In this document: piece by piece, positions 1 to 7,679 of the stretch
Layout of the letters: each line of letters begins with the position of its first letter
Position numbering within the stretch: position 1 is the stretch's first letter
Source of the DNA: an uncultured Flavobacteriales bacterium
GTDB taxonomy: Bacteria; Bacteroidota; Bacteroidia; Flavobacteriales; Vicingaceae
Direction of reading: 5' to 3'
Assembly (NCBI GenBank): GCA_913052515.1
Contig: CAJXFJ010000014.1
Span: 1 to 11,927 of the forward strand
Length of the DNA stretch: 11,927 bases
The notes under the pieces: model-generated
Seen by the model: the letters and a program-made list of their open reading frames with translations, nothing else
Database searches by the model: none
What the model was told of the DNA's origin: nothing
Made by a program: the position numbers and the translations under genes

Positions 1-638
1 GAAACTTCAGACTGACTTAAATTCAATGCTCTTGCTTTGGCTGTTCGGTCTGCATTCCAAAATCGCTTATACTCTTTGGCCATTCGTTGAATAAATTCTT
101 CAACTGAGGTATTCCAATAAAACTCATAGGTATTGGGCAAAAAGAGGGTCATAAATGTTTGGGAATTGAAGCCATATTTTTTGGCTAAATCCTGACTATT
201 AAGTGCCTTTAACAACTCAAGTGAATCTAGTTCCAACTGAGAACCAATCCTTCCGGCCAATTCTTTTTTAGTCCGCAAGCTATTAAAAGTCACCTTAACA
301 GGTGTTTGCTGACCCGATCGAAATAAATTAATAAGCTCATTATTACTCATCCCATTTTTCAGCAAATACCGTCCTGCCTTGGGAGTTTGAAACTCCTTTT
401 GCTCCGCTACCCAAATGAAAGAAGTGGTGTCCTTTAATATTCCTTTCTCATACATATCCTGATACAAGTCTTCAAATGTCCAATCAGTGTGGAGGTAATA
501 AAAAGTTTCTCCTCCATCGATCTGTGTGGCTGAGTTGTATATTTTTTGATAATAAGAGTACACCAAATAAAGGGCAAACAAAAAGGCTACTCCAAAGAGG
601 ATTAGCCCTACTCTATTTTTCTTTTTCTTTCTAGCCAT
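1..638 (-). CDS. mltG: Endolytic murein transglycosylase MltG (YceG-like), 5' part, truncated by window edge
   Basis: About 212 N-terminal residues are visible from the ATG at 638 to the left edge. MltG cleaves nascent peptidoglycan strands in the periplasm and acts as a terminase that sets glycan length. The protein starts with a very basic stretch (MARKKKKNRVG), followed by one hydrophobic segment at about residues 11-30, which fits a single inner-membrane anchor with the bulk outside. Family hallmarks visible are PKAGRYLLKNGMSNNELI (a LysM-like region), a repeated-gene-dose style LRSGQ-like stretch (LFRSGQQTPVKVTF), and FLPNTYEFYW before the catalytic region. The window ends just after KARALNLSQSEVS. 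The catalytic Glu of the family (in the IVEKET-type motif of E. coli MltG) should lie just beyond the edge and cannot be checked. The gene is divergent from trmD across 89 nt. There is only a poor -7-like match (TATTTTTA on the minus strand, 653-660). The family call is firm, but completeness is unknown. Confidence 0.88.
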   Translation of the reverse strand, partial: MARKKKKNRVGLILFGVAFLFALYLVYSYYQKIYNSATQIDGGETFYYLHTDWTFEDLYQDMYEKGILKDTTSFIWVAEQKEFQTPKAGRYLLKNGMSNNELINLFRSGQQTPVKVTFNSLRTKKELAGRIGSQLELDSLELLKALNSQDLAKKYGFNSQTFMTLFLPNTYEFYWNTSVEEFIQRMAKEYKRFWNADRTAKARALNLSQSEV

Positions 639-684
639 ATTATTTCTGGGAGTAAAAATACCAATTGCCCCATTTCAATGGAAA

Positions 685-713
685 TTGAATCCACAAGAAA
701 ACACTTAGTTTTG
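685..713 (+). promoter_or_regulatory. Bacteroidota-type promoter of trmD (-33 TTG, -7 TAGTTTTG)
   Basis: TTG at 685-687 and TAGTTTTG at 706-713 are separated by 18 nt, an exact match to the TAnnTTTG -7 element and the TTG core of the -33 element used by the primary sigma factor of Bacteroidota. Transcription would start near 717-720, leaving a leader of only about 10 nt before the ATG at 728. The call rests on pattern only; no mapped start is available. Confidence 0.6.
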
Positions 714-727
714 CTAAAAAATTGCAC

Positions 728-1414
728 ATGCGGATTGACATTATTTCCGTTTTACCTGAATTATTAGAAAGTCCTTTTTCGGCCTCTATTTTAAAAAGAG
801 CCCAAGATAAAGGCTTGGTTGAAGTTCATTTGCATAACCTTCGTGATTATAGCTTAGACAAGCAAAAATCGGTGGATGATTATGCATTTGGGGGTGGTGC
901 AGGCATGGTGATGAATATTGAACCAATTGATTGTTGTATTTCCGCTTTAAAAAATGAGCGCCAATATGATGAAGTGATTTACATGACCCCAGATGGCGAT
1001 CGTTTGAACCAGCAAATTAGCAATCAATTATCCTTAAAAGGCAATTTAATAATCCTCTGCGGCCATTACAAAGGGGTTGACGAAAGAGTTAGACAACACC
1101 TGATTACAAAAGAGATTTCTATTGGTGATTATGTACTTTCAGGCGGCGAACTGGGAGCAGCTGTTTTGGCAGATAGTATAATTCGCTTGCTACCAGGAGT
1201 GTTAAATGATGAAACTTCAGCCTTATCTGATTCGTTTCAAGATGATTTGTTAGCACCTCCAGTTTATACTCGTCCAGCTGAGTATAAAGGTTGGAAAGTT
1301 CCTGAATTACTGCGTTCAGGAAACTTAAAAAAAATTGAGGAATGGAGACATGAGCAAAGCCTTGAACGTACCAAAGAAAGACGCCCAGATTTATATAAAA
1401 AATATTCGCAGTAA
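728..1414 (+). CDS. trmD: tRNA (guanine-N1)-methyltransferase TrmD
   Basis: This SPOUT-class enzyme methylates N1 of G37, next to the anticodon, using S-adenosylmethionine, and so prevents +1 frameshifts. I chose the ATG at 728 ([12 protein letters not shown], 228 residues). An in-frame TTG at 722 would only add two residues and would nearly coincide with the predicted transcript start. Visible motifs are [14 protein letters not shown] (residues 54-67), [12 protein letters not shown] (110-121) and the trefoil-knot SAM-binding loop [14 protein letters not shown] (131-144). Arg153 and Asp168 (in SDSFQDD) align with the catalytic Arg154/Asp169 region of E. coli TrmD, and [19 protein letters not shown] and [18 protein letters not shown] lie near the C-terminus. 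Length is normal for the family. In many bacteria trmD sits in rpsP-rimM-trmD-rplS; here only the trmD-rplS pair is kept, and rplS has its own promoter in the 68-nt gap. Confidence 0.97.
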   Translation: MRIDIISVLPELLESPFSASILKRAQDKGLVEVHLHNLRDYSLDKQKSVDDYAFGGGAGMVMNIEPIDCCISALKNERQYDEVIYMTPDGDRLNQQISNQLSLKGNLIILCGHYKGVDERVRQHLITKEISIGDYVLSGGELGAAVLADSIIRLLPGVLNDETSALSDSFQDDLLAPPVYTRPAEYKGWKVPELLRSGNLKKIEEWRHEQSLERTKERRPDLYKKYSQ

Positions 1415-1418
1415 GGCA

Positions 1419-1462
1419 TTGTTATTTTAATTTTAAAACCTACTTTTGCTCTCCTATTTTTG
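1419..1462 (+). promoter_or_regulatory. rplS promoter with two tandem -7 elements
   Basis: TTG at 1419-1421, a 19-nt spacer and TACTTTTG at 1441-1448 form a near-ideal Bacteroidota promoter. A second exact TAnnTTTG match, TATTTTTG, lies at 1455-1462 but has no good TTG at the right distance. Predicted starts would give a leader of about 15-30 nt before the rplS ATG at 1483. The element lies directly after the trmD stop, so rplS can be transcribed independently. This is a pattern match only. Confidence 0.55.
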
Positions 1463-1482
1463 CAGACCTAATAATATAAGCA

Positions 1483-1839
1483 ATGGACGCAATTCAATTC
1501 GTAGAGCAAGACTTAGTTAAGTTAAATGAATTACCTGATTTTAATGCAGGAGATACAGTAGCTGTATCATATTCAATTAGAGAAGGAAATAAAGAACGTA
1601 TTCAGGTTTTCCAAGGAACAGTTATTCAAAGAAGAGGTTCTGGAGTAAGCGAAACATTTACCGTAAGAAAAGTTTCTGGTGGTATGGGTGTTGAAAGAGT
1701 ATTCCCAATGAATTCTCCATTTATTGATAGCATTAAGGTTACAAAGAGTGGTTCTGTGCGTAGAGCAAGAATTTTCTACATGAGAAACAGAACTGGTAAA
1801 GCAGCTAGAATTAAAGAAAAAATCTTCGTTAAGAAGTAA
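1483..1839 (+). CDS. rplS: Large ribosomal subunit protein bL19
   Basis: This 118-residue ribosomal protein lies at the 30S-50S interface near intersubunit bridges. Its length matches the bacterial family (about 115-120). Signature stretches are [56 protein letters not shown] and the C-terminal basic part [20 protein letters not shown]. Start ATG 1483 is the only sensible one ([14 protein letters not shown]). The codon choice looks smoother and more A/T-ending than in neighbouring genes, as expected for a highly expressed gene. The gene ends 19 nt before the stem of a strong terminator, which closes the trmD-rplS unit. Confidence 0.98.
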   Translation: MDAIQFVEQDLVKLNELPDFNAGDTVAVSYSIREGNKERIQVFQGTVIQRRGSGVSETFTVRKVSGGMGVERVFPMNSPFIDSIKVTKSGSVRRARIFYMRNRTGKAARIKEKIFVKK

Positions 1840-1852
1840 TCAGAATAATTTC

Positions 1853-1890
1853 AAAAAAGCCCCTTTGCTAAAGCAAAGGGGCTTTTTTTT
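1853..1890 (+). terminator. Rho-independent terminator after rplS
   Basis: There is a perfect 10-bp stem, GCCCCTTTGC (1859-1868) and GCAAAGGGGC (1873-1882), with a TAAA loop, followed by eight T (1883-1890). Six A before the stem (1853-1858) can pair with the T tract, so it could also work on the opposite strand, but no minus-strand gene ends here. Confidence 0.93.
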
Positions 1891-1903
1891 GTCTAACATT
1901 TTG

Positions 1904-1919
1904 AGCTTAATTTTAAGCT
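1904..1919. repeat. Inverted repeat directly before the pirin gene start
   Basis: AGCTTAA (1904-1910) and TTAAGCT (1913-1919) form perfect 7-bp arms around a TT spacer, ending at the base just before the ATG at 1920. It could be an operator for a dimeric repressor or a weak hairpin affecting translation from that ATG. If translation starts at the second ATG (1932), it would lie in the leader. The function is inferred from position only. Confidence 0.4.
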
Positions 1920-2789
1920 ATGAATAACAAAATGATAGTTGATGAGCGACAAAGAGATATCGGTCGCTTTTTAGTGGGAAGACTTCTTCCCTTTCGCAAA
2001 AAAAGAAGTGTAGGGCCTTTCGTTTTTATTGATCACATGGGACCTCATAAGTTGGAAGAAGGCAAATTCATGGATGTTGACCAACATCCCCACATTGGTC
2101 TAAGCACACTCACCTATTTGTATGAGGGAGAAATAGAGCACCGAGACAGCACTGGTGCCGTACAAGTTATCGGTGCTGGCGATGCCGGATTTATGACCTC
2201 TGGGAAAGGAGTTACGCATACAGAAAGAACGCCTCAACAAAACCGGACTAAAGCTCCGTTAAGCATTCATGGCTATCAAATTTGGGTGGCTTTACCGAAA
2301 GAGAAAGAAGAGATGGAGCCACGCTTTGACTACTTTAAGAGCCACCAATTACCAGAATGGAATTCCGATGGATTTCGATTTAGATTGGTGGCTGGAGAAG
2401 GATTTGGAAAGCAATCACCTTTAAAAGGATATTCACCATTATTTATGGTAGATGTAGAAGCTTTAGAAGATGGCGAGCTCAATTTAAGAGAACATTTGAC
2501 TGGAGAAATTGCATTTGTAATTGTTGAAGGCTACTTAATTGATCAAGGAGAGCAAGTAAATGCTGGTCAAATGCTAATTAGCAAAAGCGAGGAGGCTTGT
2601 CATATACAAGTTCCGAAAGGCACAAAGCTATTGTTATTTGGAGGAGAGCCATTAGCTGAAGAACGATTCTTGTTATGGAACTTCGCATCAAGTTCAAAAG
2701 AACGCCTACAACAAGCAAAAAAAGAATGGGAAGCTAAGCAGTTTCCTAAAGTGCCAGGAGACGATACTTACATTCCCATTCCAGTATAA
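1920..2789 (+). CDS. Pirin family protein (bicupin)
   Basis: Pirins are cytoplasmic two-cupin-domain proteins that bind Fe. Some bacterial members have quercetin dioxygenase activity or bind metabolic enzymes, so the substrate cannot be told from sequence. At 289 residues the length is typical. The metal ligands of the N-terminal cupin are all present: His56 and His58 in QHPHIGLSTLTYLYEGEI, and His100 and Glu102 in SGKGVTHTERT, nearly the same numbering as human pirin. The family signature VGPFVFIDHMGP is at 31-42. The C-terminal cupin starts at about residue 165 and ends with the typical LLFGGEPLAEERFLLWNF stretch. Two starts are possible, ATG 1920 or ATG 1932 (MIVDERQR); I kept the first. 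The gene follows the rplS terminator, so it needs its own promoter, but no exact TAnnTTTG is seen upstream. It converges with the carbonic anhydrase gene with a 15-nt gap. Confidence 0.93.
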   Translation: MNNKMIVDERQRDIGRFLVGRLLPFRKKRSVGPFVFIDHMGPHKLEEGKFMDVDQHPHIGLSTLTYLYEGEIEHRDSTGAVQVIGAGDAGFMTSGKGVTHTERTPQQNRTKAPLSIHGYQIWVALPKEKEEMEPRFDYFKSHQLPEWNSDGFRFRLVAGEGFGKQSPLKGYSPLFMVDVEALEDGELNLREHLTGEIAFVIVEGYLIDQGEQVNAGQMLISKSEEACHIQVPKGTKLLLFGGEPLAEERFLLWNFASSSKERLQQAKKEWEAKQFPKVPGDDTYIPIPV

Positions 2790-2804
2790 ATTATTTAGGT
2801 ATTC

Positions 2805-3371
2805 CTATAGAAAATCTACCTTTCCAGTGTCTAAATTATAGTAAGCTGGTACTATTTGAACTTTTCCCTCTTTAACGGCATTCGCAACAATTGAAGAACG
2901 ATTTACTAATTCTTCTGCATTAAGTTGTGCGTTTTTCTTTACTACATCATTTACCTCAGCCCCTTCTCCTGAAGCTGCAATAGATGGTGCAATATGTGAC
3001 AATAAGTGATTTAAATTATAGCCATTATCTCCACCAGCTAAAGCAGCACCAACGGCACCGCAACTCTGATGTCCTAAAACGACAATAACTTTAGAACCTA
3101 AGTGAGCTACTGCATATTCAATGCTTGCCAAAGATGAAGTGTTTGCTACATTTCCAGCCACTCGGACAGTAAAAATTTCGCCCAATCCAGTGTCAAATGC
3201 ATGTTCAGGAACTACACGACTGTCGGCACAACTCAATACAATGGCATAAGGCTGCTGCCCTCCTACTAATTCATTTCTCCTACTTTGGTCACTTAATTTG
3301 TGCTCCAATTGGTCTCCCACAAAACGACGATTTCCTTCTTTTAAGCGTTCTAAAATATCAGTTGCTGTCAT
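2805..3371 (-). CDS. Beta-class carbonic anhydrase
   Basis: This is a cytoplasmic zinc enzyme that interconverts CO2 and bicarbonate. It has 188 residues, at the short end of the beta class (E. coli Can is about 220). All active-site residues are visible: Cys48, Asp50 and Arg52 in SCADSRVVPE, and His101 and Cys104 in GHQSCGAV. The dimer-interface-like segment VRVAGNVANTSSLASIEYAV follows the first motif. No signal peptide is seen. Start ATG 3371 is preceded by AAAAAGGAAAATA, a rare Shine-Dalgarno-like AAGGA in this window. The gene lies 64 nt beyond the terminator of the acs operon, so it is probably transcribed separately; no convincing promoter is visible. A link to propionate metabolism (supplying bicarbonate for propionyl-CoA carboxylation) is possible but only a guess. 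The family is certain; the physiological role is not. Confidence 0.95.
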   Translation of the reverse strand: MTATDILERLKEGNRRFVGDQLEHKLSDQSRRNELVGGQQPYAIVLSCADSRVVPEHAFDTGLGEIFTVRVAGNVANTSSLASIEYAVAHLGSKVIVVLGHQSCGAVGAALAGGDNGYNLNHLLSHIAPSIAASGEGAEVNDVVKKNAQLNAEELVNRSSIVANAVKEGKVQIVPAYYNLDTGKVDFL

Positions 3372-3435
3372 TATTTTCCTTTTTATTGATTAATTATTTC
3401 GATTCACAGCATCCAAAATACCTATTAAACACCAT

Positions 3436-3473
3436 AAAAAAAAACGGCGATAGGAAACACCATCGCCGCTTTT
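3436..3473 (-). terminator. Rho-independent terminator at the end of the acs operon
   Basis: Read on the minus strand: a run of A, then CGGCGAT (3468-3462) plus GG (3461-3460), loop 3459-3455, CC (3454-3453), one bulged base at 3452, and ATCGCCG (3451-3445), followed by nine T (3444-3436). It lies about 19 nt after the acs stop codon and separates the operon from the carbonic anhydrase gene. Confidence 0.9.
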
Positions 3474-3491
3474 AAATTACTTTCAATTCAG

Positions 3492-5387
3492 TTACTGCGC
3501 TCCAGCTACTATTTCATCAACTACATCTGGATCTAGTAACGTAGAAGTGTCACCCAATTTATCAGGCTCTCCTTCGGCTACTTTACGTAGAATTCTTCGC
3601 ATAATTTTTCCTGATCTAGTTTTGGGTAATCCAGTCACAAATTGAATTTTTTCCGGCCTTGCAATTTTACCAATGCGCTCTACCACTGTTTCAACCACTT
3701 CAGCTTTTGCCACATCTATATTTGTAGGTAAACTTTCACATACGATATAAGCATAAATGCCTTGACCTTTTATATCATGTGGATAACCAACTACAGCTGA
3801 TTCGACTACCATAGGGTTATGATTAATCGCATCTTCTATTTCAGCGGTCCCAAATCGGTGTCCACTAACATTAATTACATCATCTACTCGACCAATAATT
3901 CGATACATTCCGTTTTTATCTCTTTTGGCTCCATCTCCGGTAAAATAATAGCCTTCATAATGAGAGAAATAGGTGTTCTTACATCGCTCATGGTCTCCGT
4001 AAGTTGTTCTCAAAATGGAAGGCCACGGATGTTTCATACATAAGTACCCTTCTACTTCATTTTCTTCAATTTCCTTTCCTTCTTGGTCAAGCAATACTGG
4101 TTGAATACCAGGTAAAGGGTATCCAGCATGAGCGGGTTTTTGAGGGCTTAAATCTCCCAAGCCAGAAATCATGATTCCGCCTGTTTCAGTTTGCCACCAT
4201 GTATCTACAATAGGACAGCGCTCTTTTCCGACGTGCACCCGATACCAGTTCCATGCTTCTTCATTAATAGGCTCACCTACGGTTCCTAGTACTTTTAAGG
4301 AGTCTAAGCTATAACTTAACACATGATCATCACCACAGCCCATTAATGCTCTAATAGCTGTTGGTGCCGTGTAAAATATATTCACACCATGCTTATCGCA
4401 CACTTGCCAGAAACGACCAGCATCTGGATAAGTTGGTACACCTTCAAACATCATGGTAGTTGCTCCTGAAAGCAAGGGACCATATACTATGTAAGTATGA
4501 CCCGTAATCCAACCAATATCAGCAGTACACCAATACACATCACTTTCCTCGTATTGAAATACATTTTGGAAAGAATAAGCGGCATAAACCATATATCCAC
4601 CACAGGTATGCACAACTCCTTTAGGCTTTCCCGTAGAACCTGAAGTATAAAGAATAAACAACATGTCTTCCGAATCCATTTGCTCGGCAGGGCAATCTGA
4701 GTCCATACCCTTTACTACCTCATCCCACCATATGTCTCTACCTTCTTTCATCTCAGGAGACCAATTCACACAATCATAAACGATTACTTTCTCAACAGAG
4801 TCACAATGTTGTAATGCTTCATTTACTACTCTTTTAAGTGGAACTTGCTTCGTTCCTCGATTTAATCCATCTGCTGTAATTACCATTTTGGCCTGAGCAT
4901 CATTAATCCGGTCAGCCATGGCAGAGGCACTAAAGCCAGCAAATACCACAGAATGTACTGCCCCAATTCGGGCGCAAGCCAAAACGGCTACTGTTAACTC
5001 AGGAATCATGGGCATGTAAATAACCACCCGGTCACCCTTCTTTATTCCTTGATTTTTAAGCCCATTAGCAAATTCACATACCTTTTCATAAAGCTCTTTG
5101 TAGGTATATCTTACAAAGCGCTCTTTGGGGTCATTGGGTTCCCAAATGAGTGCTAATTTATTCCCTCTTTTTTGCAAGTGCCGATCTAAACAGTTTTCGG
5201 TAATGTTCATTTTACCGTTTATAAACCATTTTACATCAGGGGTAGCAAACTCCCATTCGCAAACTTTATCGTATGGTTTCTGCCAAACGAATTGTTGAGC
5301 AATTTCATCCCAAAACGTATCTGGATTATCTACGCTTTGCATGTATTTTTCTTGATATTCTTCGTAAGATTTAATTCGTAAGTCCAT
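3492..5387 (-). CDS. acs: Acetyl-CoA synthetase (AMP-forming)
   Basis: This cytoplasmic ligase converts acetate, ATP and CoA to acetyl-CoA via acetyl-AMP, the high-affinity route for scavenging acetate. It has 631 residues, close to the 650 of enterobacterial Acs. Motifs in order are the N-terminal FINGKMNITENCLDRH (55-70), the P-loop YTSGSTGKPKG (247-257), and TWWQTETGG (396-404), where Trp398 corresponds to the Trp that limits the acyl pocket to acetate. Next come YFTGDGA (481-487, Asp485 binding ribose), GRVDDVINVSGHR (499-511) and PKTRSGK (588-594). Lys594 is the conserved lysine that is reversibly acetylated in Salmonella Acs (Lys609), so post-translational control by a sirtuin-type deacetylase is possible. 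The ATG is 5 nt after the stop of the upstream ligase gene, so translation is probably coupled. It is the last gene of the sensor-kinase operon and is followed by a strong terminator. Confidence 0.96.
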   Translation of the reverse strand: MDLRIKSYEEYQEKYMQSVDNPDTFWDEIAQQFVWQKPYDKVCEWEFATPDVKWFINGKMNITENCLDRHLQKRGNKLALIWEPNDPKERFVRYTYKELYEKVCEFANGLKNQGIKKGDRVVIYMPMIPELTVAVLACARIGAVHSVVFAGFSASAMADRINDAQAKMVITADGLNRGTKQVPLKRVVNEALQHCDSVEKVIVYDCVNWSPEMKEGRDIWWDEVVKGMDSDCPAEQMDSEDMLFILYTSGSTGKPKGVVHTCGGYMVYAAYSFQNVFQYEESDVYWCTADIGWITGHTYIVYGPLLSGATTMMFEGVPTYPDAGRFWQVCDKHGVNIFYTAPTAIRALMGCGDDHVLSYSLDSLKVLGTVGEPINEEAWNWYRVHVGKERCPIVDTWWQTETGGIMISGLGDLSPQKPAHAGYPLPGIQPVLLDQEGKEIEENEVEGYLCMKHPWPSILRTTYGDHERCKNTYFSHYEGYYFTGDGAKRDKNGMYRIIGRVDDVINVSGHRFGTAEIEDAINHNPMVVESAVVGYPHDIKGQGIYAYIVCESLPTNIDVAKAEVVETVVERIGKIARPEKIQFVTGLPKTRSGKIMRRILRKVAEGEPDKLGDTSTLLDPDVVDEIVAGAQ

Positions 5388-5392
5388 AGTGT

Positions 5393-7297
5393 TTAGTTTC
5401 TATTTATTAATTCTCTATTGTTTGTAAATAAGGTTTCTATTTCAGTAATTATAGCAGGATCATCAATGGTTGAAGGCATTTTATAGTCTTCTAAATCAAC
5501 AATTTTGCGCATGGTTTTTCGCAAGATTTTTCCCGATCTAGTTTTTGGTAATCGTTCTGCAATTAGCACAGTTTTTAATGAGGCTACCGCTCCAATTTCT
5601 TTTCGCACTAGCTGAATGATTTCATTCTGCAATTCCTCTGTAGTTTTTGAAAGATTAGTTTTAGCTACAACAATGGCCATTGGCTTCTGTCCTTTAATTT
5701 CACAATGAACACCTATTACCGCACACTCTGCTACATCTGCATGTGAAGCGACAACCTCTTCCATTTCTGCAGTTGATAATCGATGCCCAGCTACATTGAT
5801 AATATCATCAACGCGACCTGTGATGAAGAAATAACCATCTTCATCATAATAGCCTCCATCACCCGAAAAGTAATAGCCTTCAAACTTGTTTAAATACCCT
5901 TTTTCAAATCGCTCTCTATCGTTGTAAAGTACAGGCAAACAACCAGGTGGTAGTGGTAATTTTACGGCAACATATCCTTCTTCATTTGGTTCAGCTTTTG
6001 TCCCATCTTCACGAAGTACTTGTAAATCGTATCCACAAACTGGTTTTGTAGCACTTCCTGCTTTTACAGGAAACTCTTCTACTCCTAACATATTTGCTAG
6101 CATAGCCCATCCACTTTCCGTTTGCCACCAATGATCAATTACTGGAACTTGAAGTTGATCTTGCAACCACTTTAAGGTGGTGGCATCGCAACGTTCTCCA
6201 GCTACAAACTGTGAACGCAAAGATGAAAGGTCATACTTTTTGATGAATTTACCATCTGGGTCTTCTTTCTTAATGGCTCTAAAAGCAGTTGGCGCTGTAA
6301 ACATAACATTCACCTTATTTTCAGCAATAACTCTCCAAAAGGTTGAAGCATCTGGAGTTTTAATTGGTTTCCCTTCAAATAGTATAGTCGTGCAGCCTTG
6401 AATTAATGGAGCATACACAATGTAAGAGTGACCGACAACCCATCCAACATCACTTGCTGCCCAGTAAACTTCACCTTCTTTACAATTGTAGATATACTCC
6501 ATACTGAACTTAAGAGCTACCGCATGGCCGCCATTATCCCTTACAATTCCTTTTGGGGTACCTGTAGTTCCTGAAGTATAAAGTATATAAAGTGGATCTA
6601 TGGCATCTAACTCAACATAAGTAGCGGGAGTAGCTGCTTCTACTAAATCCTTGTAGTCGACATCTCGATTGCTTAAATTGGCCTTGAATTCATCTCCTCG
6701 ATCAACAACAATTACTTTTTCAGGTGGAAAATTTGAATCAGCTATTGCCTCATCTACGATGGGTTTGTATTTGATTATTTTTTGAATTTCAATTCCATAA
6801 TTCGCAGTAATTAGTACTTTGGGTTTGGCATCATTAATTCGAATGGTTAATTCATGGGGAGCAAAACCTCCAAACACCACCGAATGCACTGCTCCAATTC
6901 GTGCACATGCCAACATGCTAATTAGGGCTTCTGGAATCATCGGCAGATAAATAATAACACGATCTCCTTTACCCACGCCTAATGACTTTAAACCACCTGC
7001 AAGCTTTTCTACTTTCTTCAATAATTCACCGTAAGTGTAACTTTCCTTTTTCCCGCTTACAGGACTATCATAAACCACAGCAACTTGATCACCTCTGCCA
7101 CTGTTGACATGTTTATCGAGTGCCAAATAAGAGGTATTCATTTTACCTCCTTTAAACCAACGATATAAGCCATTTTCCTTTGCTAGTATCGTTTCGGGTT
7201 TTGTAAACCACTCTATTTGCTCCGCTTGTTTTGCCCAAAATTCTTCAGGCTTTTCGATGCTTTCGCGATACATCTTCTCATAAGTAGTACCGTTCAT
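5393..7297 (-). CDS. Acyl-CoA synthetase of the propionyl-CoA synthetase (PrpE/ACSS3) type
   Basis: This is a 634-residue AMP-forming ligase that likely activates propionate or another short-chain acid to its CoA ester in the cytoplasm. It is clearly related to the neighbouring acs but belongs to a different branch. It has RWFKGGKMNTSYLALDKHV (46-64), VFGGFAPHEL (141-150), P-loop YTSGTTGTPKG (240-250), AGERCD (366-371), DHWWQTESGWAMLANMLG (388-405), KLPLPPGCLP (446-455) and INVAGHRLSTAE (500-511). These are the forms typical of PrpE and mitochondrial ACSS3. Catalytic Lys590 is in PKTRSGK (584-590). Since the pocket Trp (Trp391) is kept, acetate use cannot be excluded, and the true substrate is not decided by sequence. 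The start ATG 7297 lies one base after the regulator's stop (TAAAATG) and its stop is 5 nt before acs. No prpBC or methylmalonyl genes are in the window. Confidence 0.9.
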   Translation of the reverse strand: MNGTTYEKMYRESIEKPEEFWAKQAEQIEWFTKPETILAKENGLYRWFKGGKMNTSYLALDKHVNSGRGDQVAVVYDSPVSGKKESYTYGELLKKVEKLAGGLKSLGVGKGDRVIIYLPMIPEALISMLACARIGAVHSVVFGGFAPHELTIRINDAKPKVLITANYGIEIQKIIKYKPIVDEAIADSNFPPEKVIVVDRGDEFKANLSNRDVDYKDLVEAATPATYVELDAIDPLYILYTSGTTGTPKGIVRDNGGHAVALKFSMEYIYNCKEGEVYWAASDVGWVVGHSYIVYAPLIQGCTTILFEGKPIKTPDASTFWRVIAENKVNVMFTAPTAFRAIKKEDPDGKFIKKYDLSSLRSQFVAGERCDATTLKWLQDQLQVPVIDHWWQTESGWAMLANMLGVEEFPVKAGSATKPVCGYDLQVLREDGTKAEPNEEGYVAVKLPLPPGCLPVLYNDRERFEKGYLNKFEGYYFSGDGGYYDEDGYFFITGRVDDIINVAGHRLSTAEMEEVVASHADVAECAVIGVHCEIKGQKPMAIVVAKTNLSKTTEELQNEIIQLVRKEIGAVASLKTVLIAERLPKTRSGKILRKTMRKIVDLEDYKMPSTIDDPAIITEIETLFTNNRELINRN

Positions 7298-7298
7298 T

Positions 7299-7679
7299 TT
7301 AGTTGTTTTTAGTTAATTCTTCTTCTATTGACTTGACTAAGTTTCGAGTTGAAAATGGTTTGGTGAGATATAAATCTGCACCCATGGCGTAGCCTTTTTC
7401 AATATCTTCTTGTTTACTTTTTGCGGATAAGAAAACCACTTTAACTCCTTTGTATTTTTCATTGGATTTAACGTGCATACAAACTTCATATCCATCTACA
7501 TCAGGCATCATAATATCTAGCAGCATTAAATCTGGCACTTCGCTATCAAGCAATTTCAATGCTTCATTTCCATTTCTGGCAATAAAAACCTCAAAATTGT
7601 TTTTCCTTAGCAGATAGTCTAATGACATTACAATATTGGGTTCATCGTCTACAATTAATATTTTCTTCTTCATAGTCAT
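7299..7679 (-). CDS. Single-domain (receiver-only) response regulator
   Basis: This 126-residue CheY-like protein is the likely phosphorylation partner of the kinase encoded just upstream. The receiver fold is complete: acidic Asp11/Asp12 in LIVDDEPNI, phosphoacceptor Asp55 in LMLLDIMMPDVDGYE, Ser85 in VVFLSAKSK, and Lys107 in YLTKPFSTRNLV. The chain ends about 20 residues after that lysine, so there is no DNA-binding or enzymatic output domain. Its start ATG overlaps the kinase stop as ATGA, a classic coupled arrangement; a second Met at residue 3 (MKKK) is an alternative. The next gene begins one base after its stop. It must act by protein-protein contact or as part of a phosphorelay, or else compete for phosphate. 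Related kinase systems (CrbS/CrbR, CbrA/CbrB) pair with DNA-binding regulators, so this difference is notable. Confidence 0.95.
   Translation of the reverse strand: MTMKKKILIVDDEPNIVMSLDYLLRKNNFEVFIARNGNEALKLLDSEVPDLMLLDIMMPDVDGYEVCMHVKSNEKYKGVKVVFLSAKSKQEDIEKGYAMGADLYLTKPFSTRNLVKSIEEELTKNN

Noticed and set aside
722..727. TTG at 722 as start of trmD (adds Met-His)
   Set aside because: The ATG at 728 gives the family's usual N-terminus ([10 protein letters not shown]) and the predicted transcript begins at about 717-720.
3414..3420. CAAAATA (TATTTTG on the minus strand) as -7 element of the carbonic anhydrase gene
   Set aside because: It lacks one base of the TAnnTTTG spacing and has no TTG upstream at 17-23 nt.
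3197..3475. Open frame of 92 codons on the plus strand
   Set aside because: It is antisense to the carbonic anhydrase gene and runs through the acs terminator; its protein shows no family features.
3819..4043. Open frame of 74 codons on the plus strand inside acs
   Set aside because: It lies opposite strongly conserved acs motifs and has no start signal or recognisable product.
6177..6401. Open frame of 74 codons on the plus strand inside the PrpE-type gene
   Set aside because: It is a shadow of a conserved coding region on the other strand.
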